Of a stretch of 64,000 nucleotides of DNA, positions 36,182-45,500 are shown piece by piece. Each line of letters starts with the position of its first letter. The stretch's first letter is position 1. A model generated the notes under the pieces. The model made no database searches. It was not told where the DNA came from and saw only the letters and a list, made by a program, of their open reading frames with translations. Where the stretch lies: assembly GCF_001612965.1 (NCBI RefSeq), contig NZ_BDBL01000010.1, positions 1 through 64,000 of the forward strand, written 5' to 3'. A program made the position numbers and the translations under genes. This DNA is from Nocardia kruczakiae NBRC 101016. Its GTDB lineage: Bacteria > Actinomycetota > Actinomycetes > Mycobacteriales > Mycobacteriaceae.

Positions 36182-36213
36182 ATTAGATTAGGGGTCTGAC
36201 ACTAGAATCTAAT
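36182..36213 (-). promoter_or_regulatory. Inverted repeat upstream of the Mrr-helicase gene
   Basis: Perfect 8-bp arms ATTAGATT and AATCTAAT are separated by 16 bases, starting 10 bases before the helicase ATG. The arms are AT-rich against a GC-rich background, the usual look of an operator overlapping a promoter. The 36172-36431 gap has no gene. Confidence 0.45.
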
Positions 36214-36431
36214 CACGCAATCGCGACGTATCGGACGATCTTGGTTGGAGTAGCCTCCGTCAGCGCTCTCGGTCACAGTCCCGGTGTCTCAGCAAATACG
36301 ACAACTTCGAAATCACCACATCAGTGCGACTTCGTCGGCGCGCGTTCATCAGCTCCGCTGACGCGAAGCAGTTGCCGACCGTTATCACACCAAGGGCACG
36401 GCGCTGGACATCTGCAGCGGCAGGGCCGGGC

Positions 36432-38852
36432 TTACGATGTTCGAACTAAGTCCGCGTCAGCCACGGCTGAGGGAGCCGCTTCCTGCGCATCCAGTACCGG
36501 ACGGTAGACGATTTCGGCTAGCGCCTGTTTAAGTGCATCGAACTTCTCAACTGGCGTCATAGGGTCCACGTCCAACTTGAAGTCCACACGAATTCCTCGG
36601 ATAGTGTCACGAACCTTGTCTGCTTGAACGTTGTTTTCTCGGAGTTGGTCGAGCATGTTGTCCAACAGCTCCTCGACTTGCCGACGAGTCGCGGTCGTAG
36701 GGTGATCTCGCTCGAATCGGGTTCGCAAGTCCTTGAGGTTCCGGGTCGTGAGGTCGTTCGCCTTCTTGCGTGTAGCCGAGCGCTGCGCGCGGTCAAGAAG
36801 TCGGAAAAGTTCCGTGAAGTTCGCAAGTGTGCGGTCGCGAAGGTCAGAGCTGACCTCCTTCTCTACCACGTGGAGGACGGCGCGGGCTACGCCAACCTTG
36901 TCGAGATCCAGAGGGCGGTCCTGATTCGGGCTCGCCGCCCGAGCCATCCGCTCCGCCGCTTTGAAGAGCTTCTCGTCACTCTGAGGAGTGATTATCGTGA
37001 GATGCTCGGCTATGTGGTCGGCGTCTGTCTGGCTCAGAACCTCTCGGGCGAAGCGAATGACCGCCAGCCGAAGCACTTCAGCAGGAATCAGATCCTCAAT
37101 CTCGATCGGTGCGCCGACGTCCGTAGCCAACTTATCGGCGTCAAGGCCACCGACCTGGATGATGAACGCGTCGTCTACGAGACGCTTGCCACGGTAGCCC
37201 CGACGAAGCTCAGCGGCCTGACGGTTCCCTTCGTCGTCGGAATCGAGGAGAACGGTCACGGCAGGCTTATCCACATCGCGACCCCGTGCGAGATACACCA
37301 TGTACGGGATGTGCTCTGCGCCGCCGGCCGGAACCAGGGTCAGCGTGTTGAGGTCGAGCGTCGTGTCCTTGGTTCCAAGTCGTCGCGCAAGCGAGCTGAG
37401 GCCAGCGAGGAGTACCTGATCGGCTTGGCCTTCAAGCATCAGGTTGCAGTTGCCAATGAAGGTGGTCTCGGCGACGAATGCGCCGAAAGCTGACCGCAGA
37501 GGCTCGTAGTGATTTTTGGCTGCGTTCTCGACGACCCGACTGCCTTCATCGCCCTCTCCTTTCTCCAGAACCCTGATGCGCTCGCCGTGGTTCTTGTCGA
37601 TGAGGAATGGGGAGTGGGTGACGTAGAGGACCTGAATGGGCGCGGTGTCCGGCTCTTCCGGTGCGGCGAAATCAGCGAAGATGCGAAGTAGGTCCTGCTG
37701 ACCTTGCATCGAGAGATAAGTGTCTGGCTCGTCCATCAGGAGAATCTCTTGGTTGCCCGCTGGAACGTGCGATCGGTAGCGGACGAAGTACGAGAGGAAG
37801 TAGCTCATCCCGCTCGACCTCTCGCCGAACGAGTACTCCTGACCGGTTCGGTCGCGGACGGTGAAGATTAGATCGAAATCTCGGAGCGTTAGGTAGACCG
37901 AAAACTCAGCGTCTTGCGACCACCATTTCGGGAAGTTGAGGGCGTCGGCTAGTTGCGCGTTCATCTTACGAACCAGGCCGTTCGCCCAGCCCTCTGCGCC
38001 CGAGCCCGCCTCGACGGCCTTCTGGAGCTCAATGAACGACGACTTGTCGATCTGCCCCACATCGAACAGCAGCTTCTCGGCCAACTCAAGCCGCGCGTGC
38101 AGGTCATCGTCTGTGACACCGGCGTACGAAGCATAGGTCGTCACGACCTTCTCAGCCGCCTTGGTCAACGCGTCGGTCGTCTCGAAGATCTTGGTGTCAT
38201 CGAAGAGCGTGCGGAAGAACCGCAGGCGACCTTCGCGTGAGAACGCAGGCTTCTTAGTCTTCGCAGCCGTCAGGTACTCAAGGGGGACACTGCTAGGAAG
38301 CGGCACATTTGCGTGAATCTCGAAAAAGGTCGGAAGCGTGATCTTCTTAATTTGGGCGTCTGTGAGGGTCGTGCTGAGCCATACGGGCTTCGCGGCAGCC
38401 GAGGCAGCCTGGCGGCCGTAGACCCTTACTCCCTTGTTTAAGCGAAACATCCAGAACGACTCAAGCGGATTGTCTGCGTCTGCACCAAGCAGCCCGCGGA
38501 GGACCTCTCGTTCCTCGTCAGTCAGGTCCCCGAACTCACCCCCGAACTCTGGTGCGGCCATCTCCTTGTCGACGGCTAACAGTTCGGAGTAGCGGCAGAA
38601 GTCCCGCCGCTCGATACCCGCGCCGGTCAGAAGACACTTCACGGCGGAGATGACCTGGCTCTTGCCGGACTCGTTCGCTCCGACAACGGTGCTGATCTCC
38701 CGTTCGAGGGAGAGCTGAACGAACGGGAAGAAGCGGGGATCCTGCTCATTGACGACGTCCCACGGATCGGGTGCCGCCCGGGTGTCACTCTTGCGCAGGT
38801 AGTCGTAGTTGAACGACTTGTAGAACCTGATGTACAAGGTCTTGATTCGCAC
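36432..38852 (-). CDS. OLD-family ATPase-TOPRIM nuclease (~806 aa)
   Basis: The N-terminal ABC-type ATPase has Walker A VVGANESGKSQ (residues ~56-66), a signature-like SSGMSYFLSYFV, Walker B ILLMDEPDTYLS and the switch histidine in VLYVTHSPFLI. The C-terminal part is a TOPRIM domain: the glutamate in LMLEGQADQVLL and the acidic pair in VTVLLDSDDEGN. OLD proteins are ATP-regulated nucleases that act in phage exclusion, alone (P2 Old) or with a partner helicase (Gabija GajA). I chose GTG at 38852, where the domain begins (RIKTLYIRFYKSF), although its ribosome site is weak. The frame is open to 39119 inside pglX. pglX ends 95 bases upstream and the Mrr-helicase gene follows. Confidence 0.85.
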   Translation of the reverse strand: MRIKTLYIRFYKSFNYDYLRKSDTRAAPDPWDVVNEQDPRFFPFVQLSLEREISTVVGANESGKSQVISAVKCLLTGAGIERRDFCRYSELLAVDKEMAAPEFGGEFGDLTDEEREVLRGLLGADADNPLESFWMFRLNKGVRVYGRQAASAAAKPVWLSTTLTDAQIKKITLPTFFEIHANVPLPSSVPLEYLTAAKTKKPAFSREGRLRFFRTLFDDTKIFETTDALTKAAEKVVTTYASYAGVTDDDLHARLELAEKLLFDVGQIDKSSFIELQKAVEAGSGAEGWANGLVRKMNAQLADALNFPKWWSQDAEFSVYLTLRDFDLIFTVRDRTGQEYSFGERSSGMSYFLSYFVRYRSHVPAGNQEILLMDEPDTYLSMQGQQDLLRIFADFAAPEEPDTAPIQVLYVTHSPFLIDKNHGERIRVLEKGEGDEGSRVVENAAKNHYEPLRSAFGAFVAETTFIGNCNLMLEGQADQVLLAGLSSLARRLGTKDTTLDLNTLTLVPAGGAEHIPYMVYLARGRDVDKPAVTVLLDSDDEGNRQAAELRRGYRGKRLVDDAFIIQVGGLDADKLATDVGAPIEIEDLIPAEVLRLAVIRFAREVLSQTDADHIAEHLTIITPQSDEKLFKAAERMARAASPNQDRPLDLDKVGVARAVLHVVEKEVSSDLRDRTLANFTELFRLLDRAQRSATRKKANDLTTRNLKDLRTRFERDHPTTATRRQVEELLDNMLDQLRENNVQADKVRDTIRGIRVDFKLDVDPMTPVEKFDALKQALAEIVYRPVLDAQEAAPSAVADADLVRTS

Positions 38853-38947
38853 GTGGACTACCGCTCTCTCCTGGAGTGAAACGCAATAACGGACCGGCGT
38901 TGGTCTGACTCCGAAGCCGTTCCCGCGCCGTGAGATTCGGACGGCGG

Positions 38948-41900
38948 CTACCACGTCCTCGGGGTTCGTTTTCGTGTGGTCGGTTGGGGACGCCAGTTGC
39001 GTAGGTCGTCGTCGGTTAGTCCGTGTTCGGCCTGTCGTTCTCGGCGGTCGCCGCTCAGGAATTCGGCTGGGGAGATGCCGAAGTTTGGGTCGATGTCGTT
39101 GTGCCACTGGTCTAGCCATGGTTGGAGTTCCAGCAGGCCGGCGAGGAATGGGGTGATCTCCTCTGTCGACAGGTTGTGTTCGGCGAGGTGGATTGCGATT
39201 GCCATCGCCTGTTGGCGGTGGTCCCAGCCGGCCCAGCCGTAGAGGTCGGGGGTGGCGGCGTTGGTTGAGCCGTAAGAGATGAAGCGTTCCTTCGAGACGT
39301 CCAGTTTGCCGCGTGCCTGCCAGAAGGATGTGCGTAGGAAGTCCGCGGAGGTGTACTTGGGAGGGATGGGGATGGACTTGCGGAACTCGTTCTTCTCGTG
39401 GCCGTCCGGCATTGCGTCCTCTTGACGCTGCATGTTCCAGACGCGTTCCCAGTCCTGGCGCTTCTTCAGGCCGGAGGGCTTGTAGCGCAGGGCGGAGATG
39501 AACGGTACATGTTGGTCGGTGATGAGGTCGGCGACTACCTGTGCCAGGTCAGTGCGGAGGGAGTACAGGGCCGCGACCGAGACGAAATCCTCGTCGGCTG
39601 CCAGGAGATCGGTAAGGCGGGCGAGAGTGAGGAGCTGAGGCTGGTCGTTATCGCCGAACCAGAGATTGCGGGACTCCATTCGGTCGAGGAGCCAGGACCG
39701 TAGTGCCTTGTCTTGTAGGACATCCCAACCTTCGGTTGCCCATCGCCGTTTGTAGTCCGGCTGCTCGATCATTCCAATCGCTCGTATGGACTCGATTGAA
39801 TCTAAACGTCGTTGGACGATCTGCTTGTAGGAGTTCGGCCAGTGAGCTGGTATTTCCGTAATCGGAGCGAATCGGTGATTGTGGTGTGTGAACCAACTGG
39901 ATGTGGCCAGGCCTCGCTCGATTTTTCGAGCGAGCACAATAGCGAATGCACGTTCGGAGGGCGAGATTGGGGGGAGCTCATCCGAGAGGGCTGTTAATGA
40001 TTCGTCGATGAGTCCGTACATTGCATAAGACTGCCAGTCCAACTCTTCCTGCAGGGCAGCCAGCCTCCCTCGAATGCTCTCCCACTCGTTTCTGGCTGCC
40101 CGGAGTGAGTTAGCTGTGGGGATCTCACTGGATACTACGATTGCAGGAGACGTGGCTGCAAGTTCTTGGGAAAGTTGGTCGATCTCCCTCGCTATCCGAC
40201 TGTCAATGGTGCCCGGGAGCGGGAACTCTTCCAGCTTTGTGCCGGTGAATTCATAGTTCCATGACCACGGTTGATCGGGTATTCCACTAGCTGCGGTTGC
40301 ATTGCCTTTGCTGTGGCTCACCATCTTGAGCCAGAAGCAGGCGGTGGAACTGTTGAGCAGTCCGAGTAGGCGCAGATGCTCCTCCTCGCTTGCTCCGTCC
40401 GGCAACTTGATTACTGGAGCGGACTGCTTAAACACCTTTCCGCCTCGATCCAGTACGAAATGGTTGTGCGTCGAAACGAACGCGAATGGGATCGCTAGCG
40501 CGCTACGATGCCGTTCCGGAAAGTACATTCCCAGATCGAACCAGCGTAATCCACGTTGTAAGGGAGTCTGTCCGAAGTATAGGCGGCGACTGAGGTTTGT
40601 TCGGTATGGCCAAAAGTAACGCAGCGTTGCTGACTGCAAGGTTCGTTCCTCGCCGCTCCACTCGCGCGTCATGATCACATTTTGTGGTGAATTGATAGCA
40701 AAGTCTCGAACTTCGTCACCGTTTACGAGATATACGCAATCTGCATCGACATTAATTCTCTTCGAGAAGTGGGTCGGAAGCAAGAATGCTTCGTCCTCGA
40801 GCGTTAGCGCTGTCATTCCGATCGCTGATGACTGTGCGCCAAGGTTGGCAGCGCTACTTTTGTCAAGCTCGTCGACCAGTTCTTGTCCGCCGTCGACTAG
40901 TATCCATGGTTGTTTGCTGAAGTATCTATCTCGATCCAGGTTGTCGACGGACACCCACTGGCTTGTGCTGGGTGCAGTTTCGATCTGATCCACGATTGCT
41001 CGCCACACCAGTCCGTTCTCGGGGTTCTCCGGTGCCTTGGGTTCGCCCTGTACGCTACGTACAGTGCGGATCGAGGTTGATCGGTCCTTCCCAGAGCGCG
41101 GTGTACCGATGAGAATCACTGTCGGGGTGCCATGGCCTGGGATGTAGGCGCCGGAGGTGTCGATTACCTCTGTGAGTTCGACGGTCCGGCCAAAAAACTC
41201 CGTGATGAGTTTATTTCCAAACTCGCGCTTCATGAATGAGTTTGCGGTTATCTGTCCGACTCGACCATAGCCGTTTCCGTCGGTCCCGCCCGTGCTCGCC
41301 AGCTCGAAGAATCGCTGCGCGAAGGGAACTGACAAGGCGTACTTACCTGAACATGCGTTGTACAGTCTGCGGTAAATCTCATTGAGATTCTTGTCCTTCA
41401 CCGTGATGTACGGCGGATTTCCTACCACTACGTGATACCGCCCAGGCTCCAAAATCCCCGGATAGTCCTGCACATCCTCGGTGGCGTAAGAGAACTCAGC
41501 GAGAGGGTCGCCCTGATCACCTACCAGCGAGAGCTCGAGTTGCCGCGCCTTGATCAGCGAGTCACCGACGGCAAGCTTGATGGGCCACTCGTACCCCGCA
41601 GCGGCAGTGAGCGTGCGTACGTTCGCTGCCGCCATCGCCGCCACCAGGAGCCGGAAGCGAGCGATGGCGATCGCGAAGGGGTTGAGATCGACCCCGTGTA
41701 CGGAATCGAGTGCAGCCCGGACGCGTTCGTGACGGTCCTTGGTGGGCTGTTCTTCGGCCCACAGTTTAGTGAGGCGTCGGAACGCGCCGAGGACGAAGTG
41801 CCCCGATCCGCACGTCGGATCGATGAGTTTGATTTCCTCGTAACCGAATTCGCCGATCGCAGGCGTGAGAGTCCGATCGAGAATGAACTCTTCAACAAAC

Positions 41901-42538
41901 TCCGGTGTCTGCAGTAGGGCGTAGTTCTTGCGGATGTCTTCGGACAGGTCTTGGTACAGGTCGCCGAGGAAGCGGGTGTCCCACCCGTTGATGCCTTCGT
42001 CGTCGAGCGGATCGGTGAAGTCGTGAATCAGCGCACCTGATTCGTCGCGCTCACGCCAGAATTCGATGAGTTCGCGCGCGCCGTCGTGGGACAGCGGAAT
42101 TTGGTAAAGGGCGTTGTGTGCCGGATCTAACAGGAGTTTTCCGGCCTGCCCTGCGCCGAGTTCGGCGAAGGCGCGGTGCAGCCAGCCGCGGTAGGTGGGG
42201 TCGGGGTCGGATTCGACGTAGGCCTCGTAGCGGGCCTGGGCGAGTTCTCGGCGGTCGTCGGTGGGTCCGGTGAGGTAGGGCTCGGCGATGAGTTCGTTGT
42301 CTTCGCAGAAGCGGACGAAGACGGTGCCGAGGATCCACGCGACCGCTACCTGGGTGACTCGTTCCTTGAGCCAGGTGCTTTCGGTGGCGGCGGTGCGCTT
42401 GAGTTTGAATGCCGTCGAATATTCGTCGTGGAGGCGGCTTTTCACCTCGTCCAGCACGCGCAGCTGTTGGTGGAGATCGGTTTCGGCCGCGCTGACCTGT
42501 TTCTTGAGGTCGGACAGTAGGGCGGCGCGGTCGATCAT
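38948..42538 (-). CDS. pglX: BREX type 2 adenine-specific DNA methyltransferase PglX (1196 aa)
   Basis: Motif I is LIDPTCGSGHFVLG (residues ~238-251) and the catalytic motif IV is VVVGNPPYITV (~371-381), which define an N6-adenine methyltransferase of the type IIL/BREX kind. The rest holds target recognition and C-terminal helical domains. ATG at 42538 overlaps the pglW stop (ATGA) and gives 1196 aa, near the ~1211 aa of S. coelicolor PglX. In BREX it methylates host sites so that unmarked phage DNA is attacked. Residues ~370-890 are coded by clearly more AT-rich DNA than the 5' end, a sign of specificity exchange. A six-G tract at 39969-39974 could allow slippage. Confidence 0.93.
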   Translation of the reverse strand: MIDRAALLSDLKKQVSAAETDLHQQLRVLDEVKSRLHDEYSTAFKLKRTAATESTWLKERVTQVAVAWILGTVFVRFCEDNELIAEPYLTGPTDDRRELAQARYEAYVESDPDPTYRGWLHRAFAELGAGQAGKLLLDPAHNALYQIPLSHDGARELIEFWRERDESGALIHDFTDPLDDEGINGWDTRFLGDLYQDLSEDIRKNYALLQTPEFVEEFILDRTLTPAIGEFGYEEIKLIDPTCGSGHFVLGAFRRLTKLWAEEQPTKDRHERVRAALDSVHGVDLNPFAIAIARFRLLVAAMAAANVRTLTAAAGYEWPIKLAVGDSLIKARQLELSLVGDQGDPLAEFSYATEDVQDYPGILEPGRYHVVVGNPPYITVKDKNLNEIYRRLYNACSGKYALSVPFAQRFFELASTGGTDGNGYGRVGQITANSFMKREFGNKLITEFFGRTVELTEVIDTSGAYIPGHGTPTVILIGTPRSGKDRSTSIRTVRSVQGEPKAPENPENGLVWRAIVDQIETAPSTSQWVSVDNLDRDRYFSKQPWILVDGGQELVDELDKSSAANLGAQSSAIGMTALTLEDEAFLLPTHFSKRINVDADCVYLVNGDEVRDFAINSPQNVIMTREWSGEERTLQSATLRYFWPYRTNLSRRLYFGQTPLQRGLRWFDLGMYFPERHRSALAIPFAFVSTHNHFVLDRGGKVFKQSAPVIKLPDGASEEEHLRLLGLLNSSTACFWLKMVSHSKGNATAASGIPDQPWSWNYEFTGTKLEEFPLPGTIDSRIAREIDQLSQELAATSPAIVVSSEIPTANSLRAARNEWESIRGRLAALQEELDWQSYAMYGLIDESLTALSDELPPISPSERAFAIVLARKIERGLATSSWFTHHNHRFAPITEIPAHWPNSYKQIVQRRLDSIESIRAIGMIEQPDYKRRWATEGWDVLQDKALRSWLLDRMESRNLWFGDNDQPQLLTLARLTDLLAADEDFVSVAALYSLRTDLAQVVADLITDQHVPFISALRYKPSGLKKRQDWERVWNMQRQEDAMPDGHEKNEFRKSIPIPPKYTSADFLRTSFWQARGKLDVSKERFISYGSTNAATPDLYGWAGWDHRQQAMAIAIHLAEHNLSTEEITPFLAGLLELQPWLDQWHNDIDPNFGISPAEFLSGDRRERQAEHGLTDDDLRNWRPQPTTRKRTPRTW

Positions 42539-45500
42539 TGCTGGGCTCCTGATTCGGTTGTGGCGGGGGCGCGGTGCTTGTTGCTGGTCCACGACTGCGG
42601 TAGCGGGATCCACTCGTTGAGGGCGGATTGGTAGGGCACAGCGGTGGGGCCCAAATGCGGTGGGCGGGACGGGTCGGCTTGCGGGCACAGCAACCACAAG
42701 GTTCCTGCGCCGCGGCGGGATCGTTCGGCGAGGCGGGCCAGGACACCCATGGCGTCGTAGCGGGCGAACAACAGGGTGTCGTGCAACAGCAGCGGTCCGT
42801 CGGTGCGGATCGAGGCGCCCAGTTCCTTTTCGACTCGGCCCCACGCGGTGCGGGCGTATTCGGAGAACTTCAGTGCGGCCTTGCTGCCCGATTCGGCGAT
42901 ATCGGCACGCAGGATCGTCGACCAAGTGGGTTTACGGCCCGGTGGTACGAGGTCGTGCATATTCGCCAGGAACAGTGCGGTCACCGAGATGGGGTTCGCG
43001 CCGAACCGGTCGCGCAGCTCGCGGATGGCGTCCGGCGTGGAGTGCGGGGGAGCGGTGGGGCAGGTGAGCACACGGAACCCCTCGCGGATCGCTGCACCGG
43101 CCAGAAATTCTTCCGCCCGTGCGGCTTTCGCCAGATCGGGATCGTCGGAGTAGGTGTCGGCGAACTGTGAGGTGGTGGCCGTGGACCAGCGCGGGGTGTG
43201 GGCGGTGTAGCTGCTGGCGCGGTCGAGATGTTTCGGGATGTAGCGCGGTTCCCGGGTGTCGGCGTTGGTGGCGACGACCAGGTCGAAACCTGCGTCGTTC
43301 AGTGCCTTGGTCAATTCCGGGGTCGGCAGTTTGCGGTCGCTGCCGGCGATGACGAGTTCGGGGAAACGGGCAAGAATTCGCTCGAACACGGTCTCCGCGC
43401 GCAGTCCCGCCTGCTTCTCGCGGGGCAGGTCGGAGGGGACGTAGAGGCCGGCCTGGGTGAGGCGAATTGCGCGCTCCAGCCGCAGATCACGCGGGTAGAT
43501 CTCGAGGCGCGGCGTGACCGCGGCCGTGCGGGAGGACGCCGCGGCCAGCTGCACCAGGCGGCGCTCGTCCACGGTGGAGCGGCCGGGCGGTCGTTCGACC
43601 GTGACGAGCCGTTCCAGCACCACTGCGGCGGTGGGGACCGATTCGTGCCGGGCCAGTACGTCGGCGGCCTCACCGAGTTTCAGCGCGTAATTGGTGAGCG
43701 CCCGCGCACCCGGAGTGTCCGGGTCGGTGTCGTCGCCGACCTCCAACGCCAGGACGACGACGGGATCGAGGCCCTTCTCGCGTTTCTGCGCGACCAGGAT
43801 CGCAGCCTCGTCGGGGACGAACTGTTCGACCTCGGTGATCACACGCACCGCGGCCAAACCGAGTGCGCGACGGTCGTTTCGATCCAGCAGGCGGGTGCCC
43901 AGCCTGGTCACCAGAGCATCGGCGACCTCGGTGGCGGCGGCGACCCGGCCGAACCCCTCGAGCAGTTCCAGCACCTGGGTACGCAGATTCTGGACCGCGG
44001 GGTCCTTCTTCCAGAGCTGGCGCTGGGCGCGCAGCAGTTGTGCGACCCGGCCGCCGGTGAGGTCCAGAGTCTGCGCCACCGCGGTCTGAGTGGGCCACAT
44101 GTCCAGCTCCGGTAGATCGCCGGAACCCGGAATGCGGAGCAGGCGCGCCACCGCGTCGACCTTGCTGGAGTTCGACTCGTCCTTGTTGAGCTCCGGAACG
44201 AACCGCGCGGCGAGAGTGTCCAGGCTCAGGGTGCGCATCATCCCGGCGGTCGACTCCGCTCGAGCGGCACTGATTTCCGCTTTCGCTTCCTTGCGGGCCT
44301 CCGGTGTGAGCGGTGCCGGCTCCCGTTTGCCGAGCCGCTTGGCCCACTCCTTCACCCGTTCCTGAATTTCGCGCCGGGCGCGCACACCCAGGCCGGGGGC
44401 GTTGATCAGGCGGGTGCGGCCGTAGTCCAGCAGTTCACCGACTGTCGTGACGCCCAGACCGTAAAGGAACTGTTCGGATGCGGCGGTCAGACCGGCCTGG
44501 GACAGGTGCGTGTCGCGGGTCGCCTGCTCGGCGATCAGCAACCGCTGCTGCTCCGGGGTGGTGTCATCGACATCATCGACCACCGGATGGTCGCTGAGCG
44601 GACGCGAGGGCACCGAGCGGGACATGTCGAGGAAGATCTTGCGCCAGGCGTCGCGCATCGGCTTCAGTTCCGGGAACCGTTGCGCCACATCGCGATGCAG
44701 GGCCTTGCGGAAGAACGCCACCAGGTCCTCGCGCACCGCCGCATCGAATGCCTCGGCCGCCACCTGCGGGTACTGGAACTCCTTGGCGTCCAGTTGCCGC
44801 GGCAGCACACTGCCGTCGCCCCAGCGCGGGAGTTCGCCCGATGCCATCTCGTGCAGTGTGACCGCGAGGGCGTACCGCTCGGCGTGTGCGTCGTAGGACG
44901 AACGCAGCAGGGTGCCGATGAACGGGTCCAGATAGCCGTCGGTGCCCGCGTCGGCGTGCTTGGCGGGATAGCCGGCCAGGGAGAAGTCGATGAGGACCAG
45001 TTCGCGGGTTCGGTTGGGGCGCACCCGGATCGCGATATTGTCCGGCTTGATGTCGCGGTGCCAGACGCCCTCGCCCTCGAGGAAATCGACGGCGCCGAAC
45101 AGGTAGTCGCTGTAGGTTTCGAGGCGGCCGAGCTGGAGCCGACCGTTGTCGCGGAGCTCGCGGGCCACCGTCTCCTCGGTGCGCCCGTCCGTATTGTTGT
45201 CGAGGCCCTGTTCGTTGCCGACATATTCGAGTACCAGGGCGGTGCGGCCGGCGAGCGTGATCATGCCCGGATCGACGAGGTTGATCACGCCGGAATGGCG
45301 GCGGATGCCGCGCAGGACGGCGGCTTCCCTCTCGAGGACCTCCGTGCGCTCCGGCGCCAGCGCGATCTTCAGCACCACATAGGCTTTCGTGCCGCGCTGT
45401 TTGTCCTCGGCCTGCAGATCGCGCACCAGTAGCGCGCGGCTCGTGGAACCGGTGCCGAGACGGCGGCGCACCAGCCACCGGCCGCCGAGAACATCGCCCG

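Noticed and set aside
38853..39119. N-terminal extension of the OLD frame into pglX
   Set aside because: The extra residues are Arg/Pro-rich and out of register with pglX; the conserved domain starts at the GTG at 38852.
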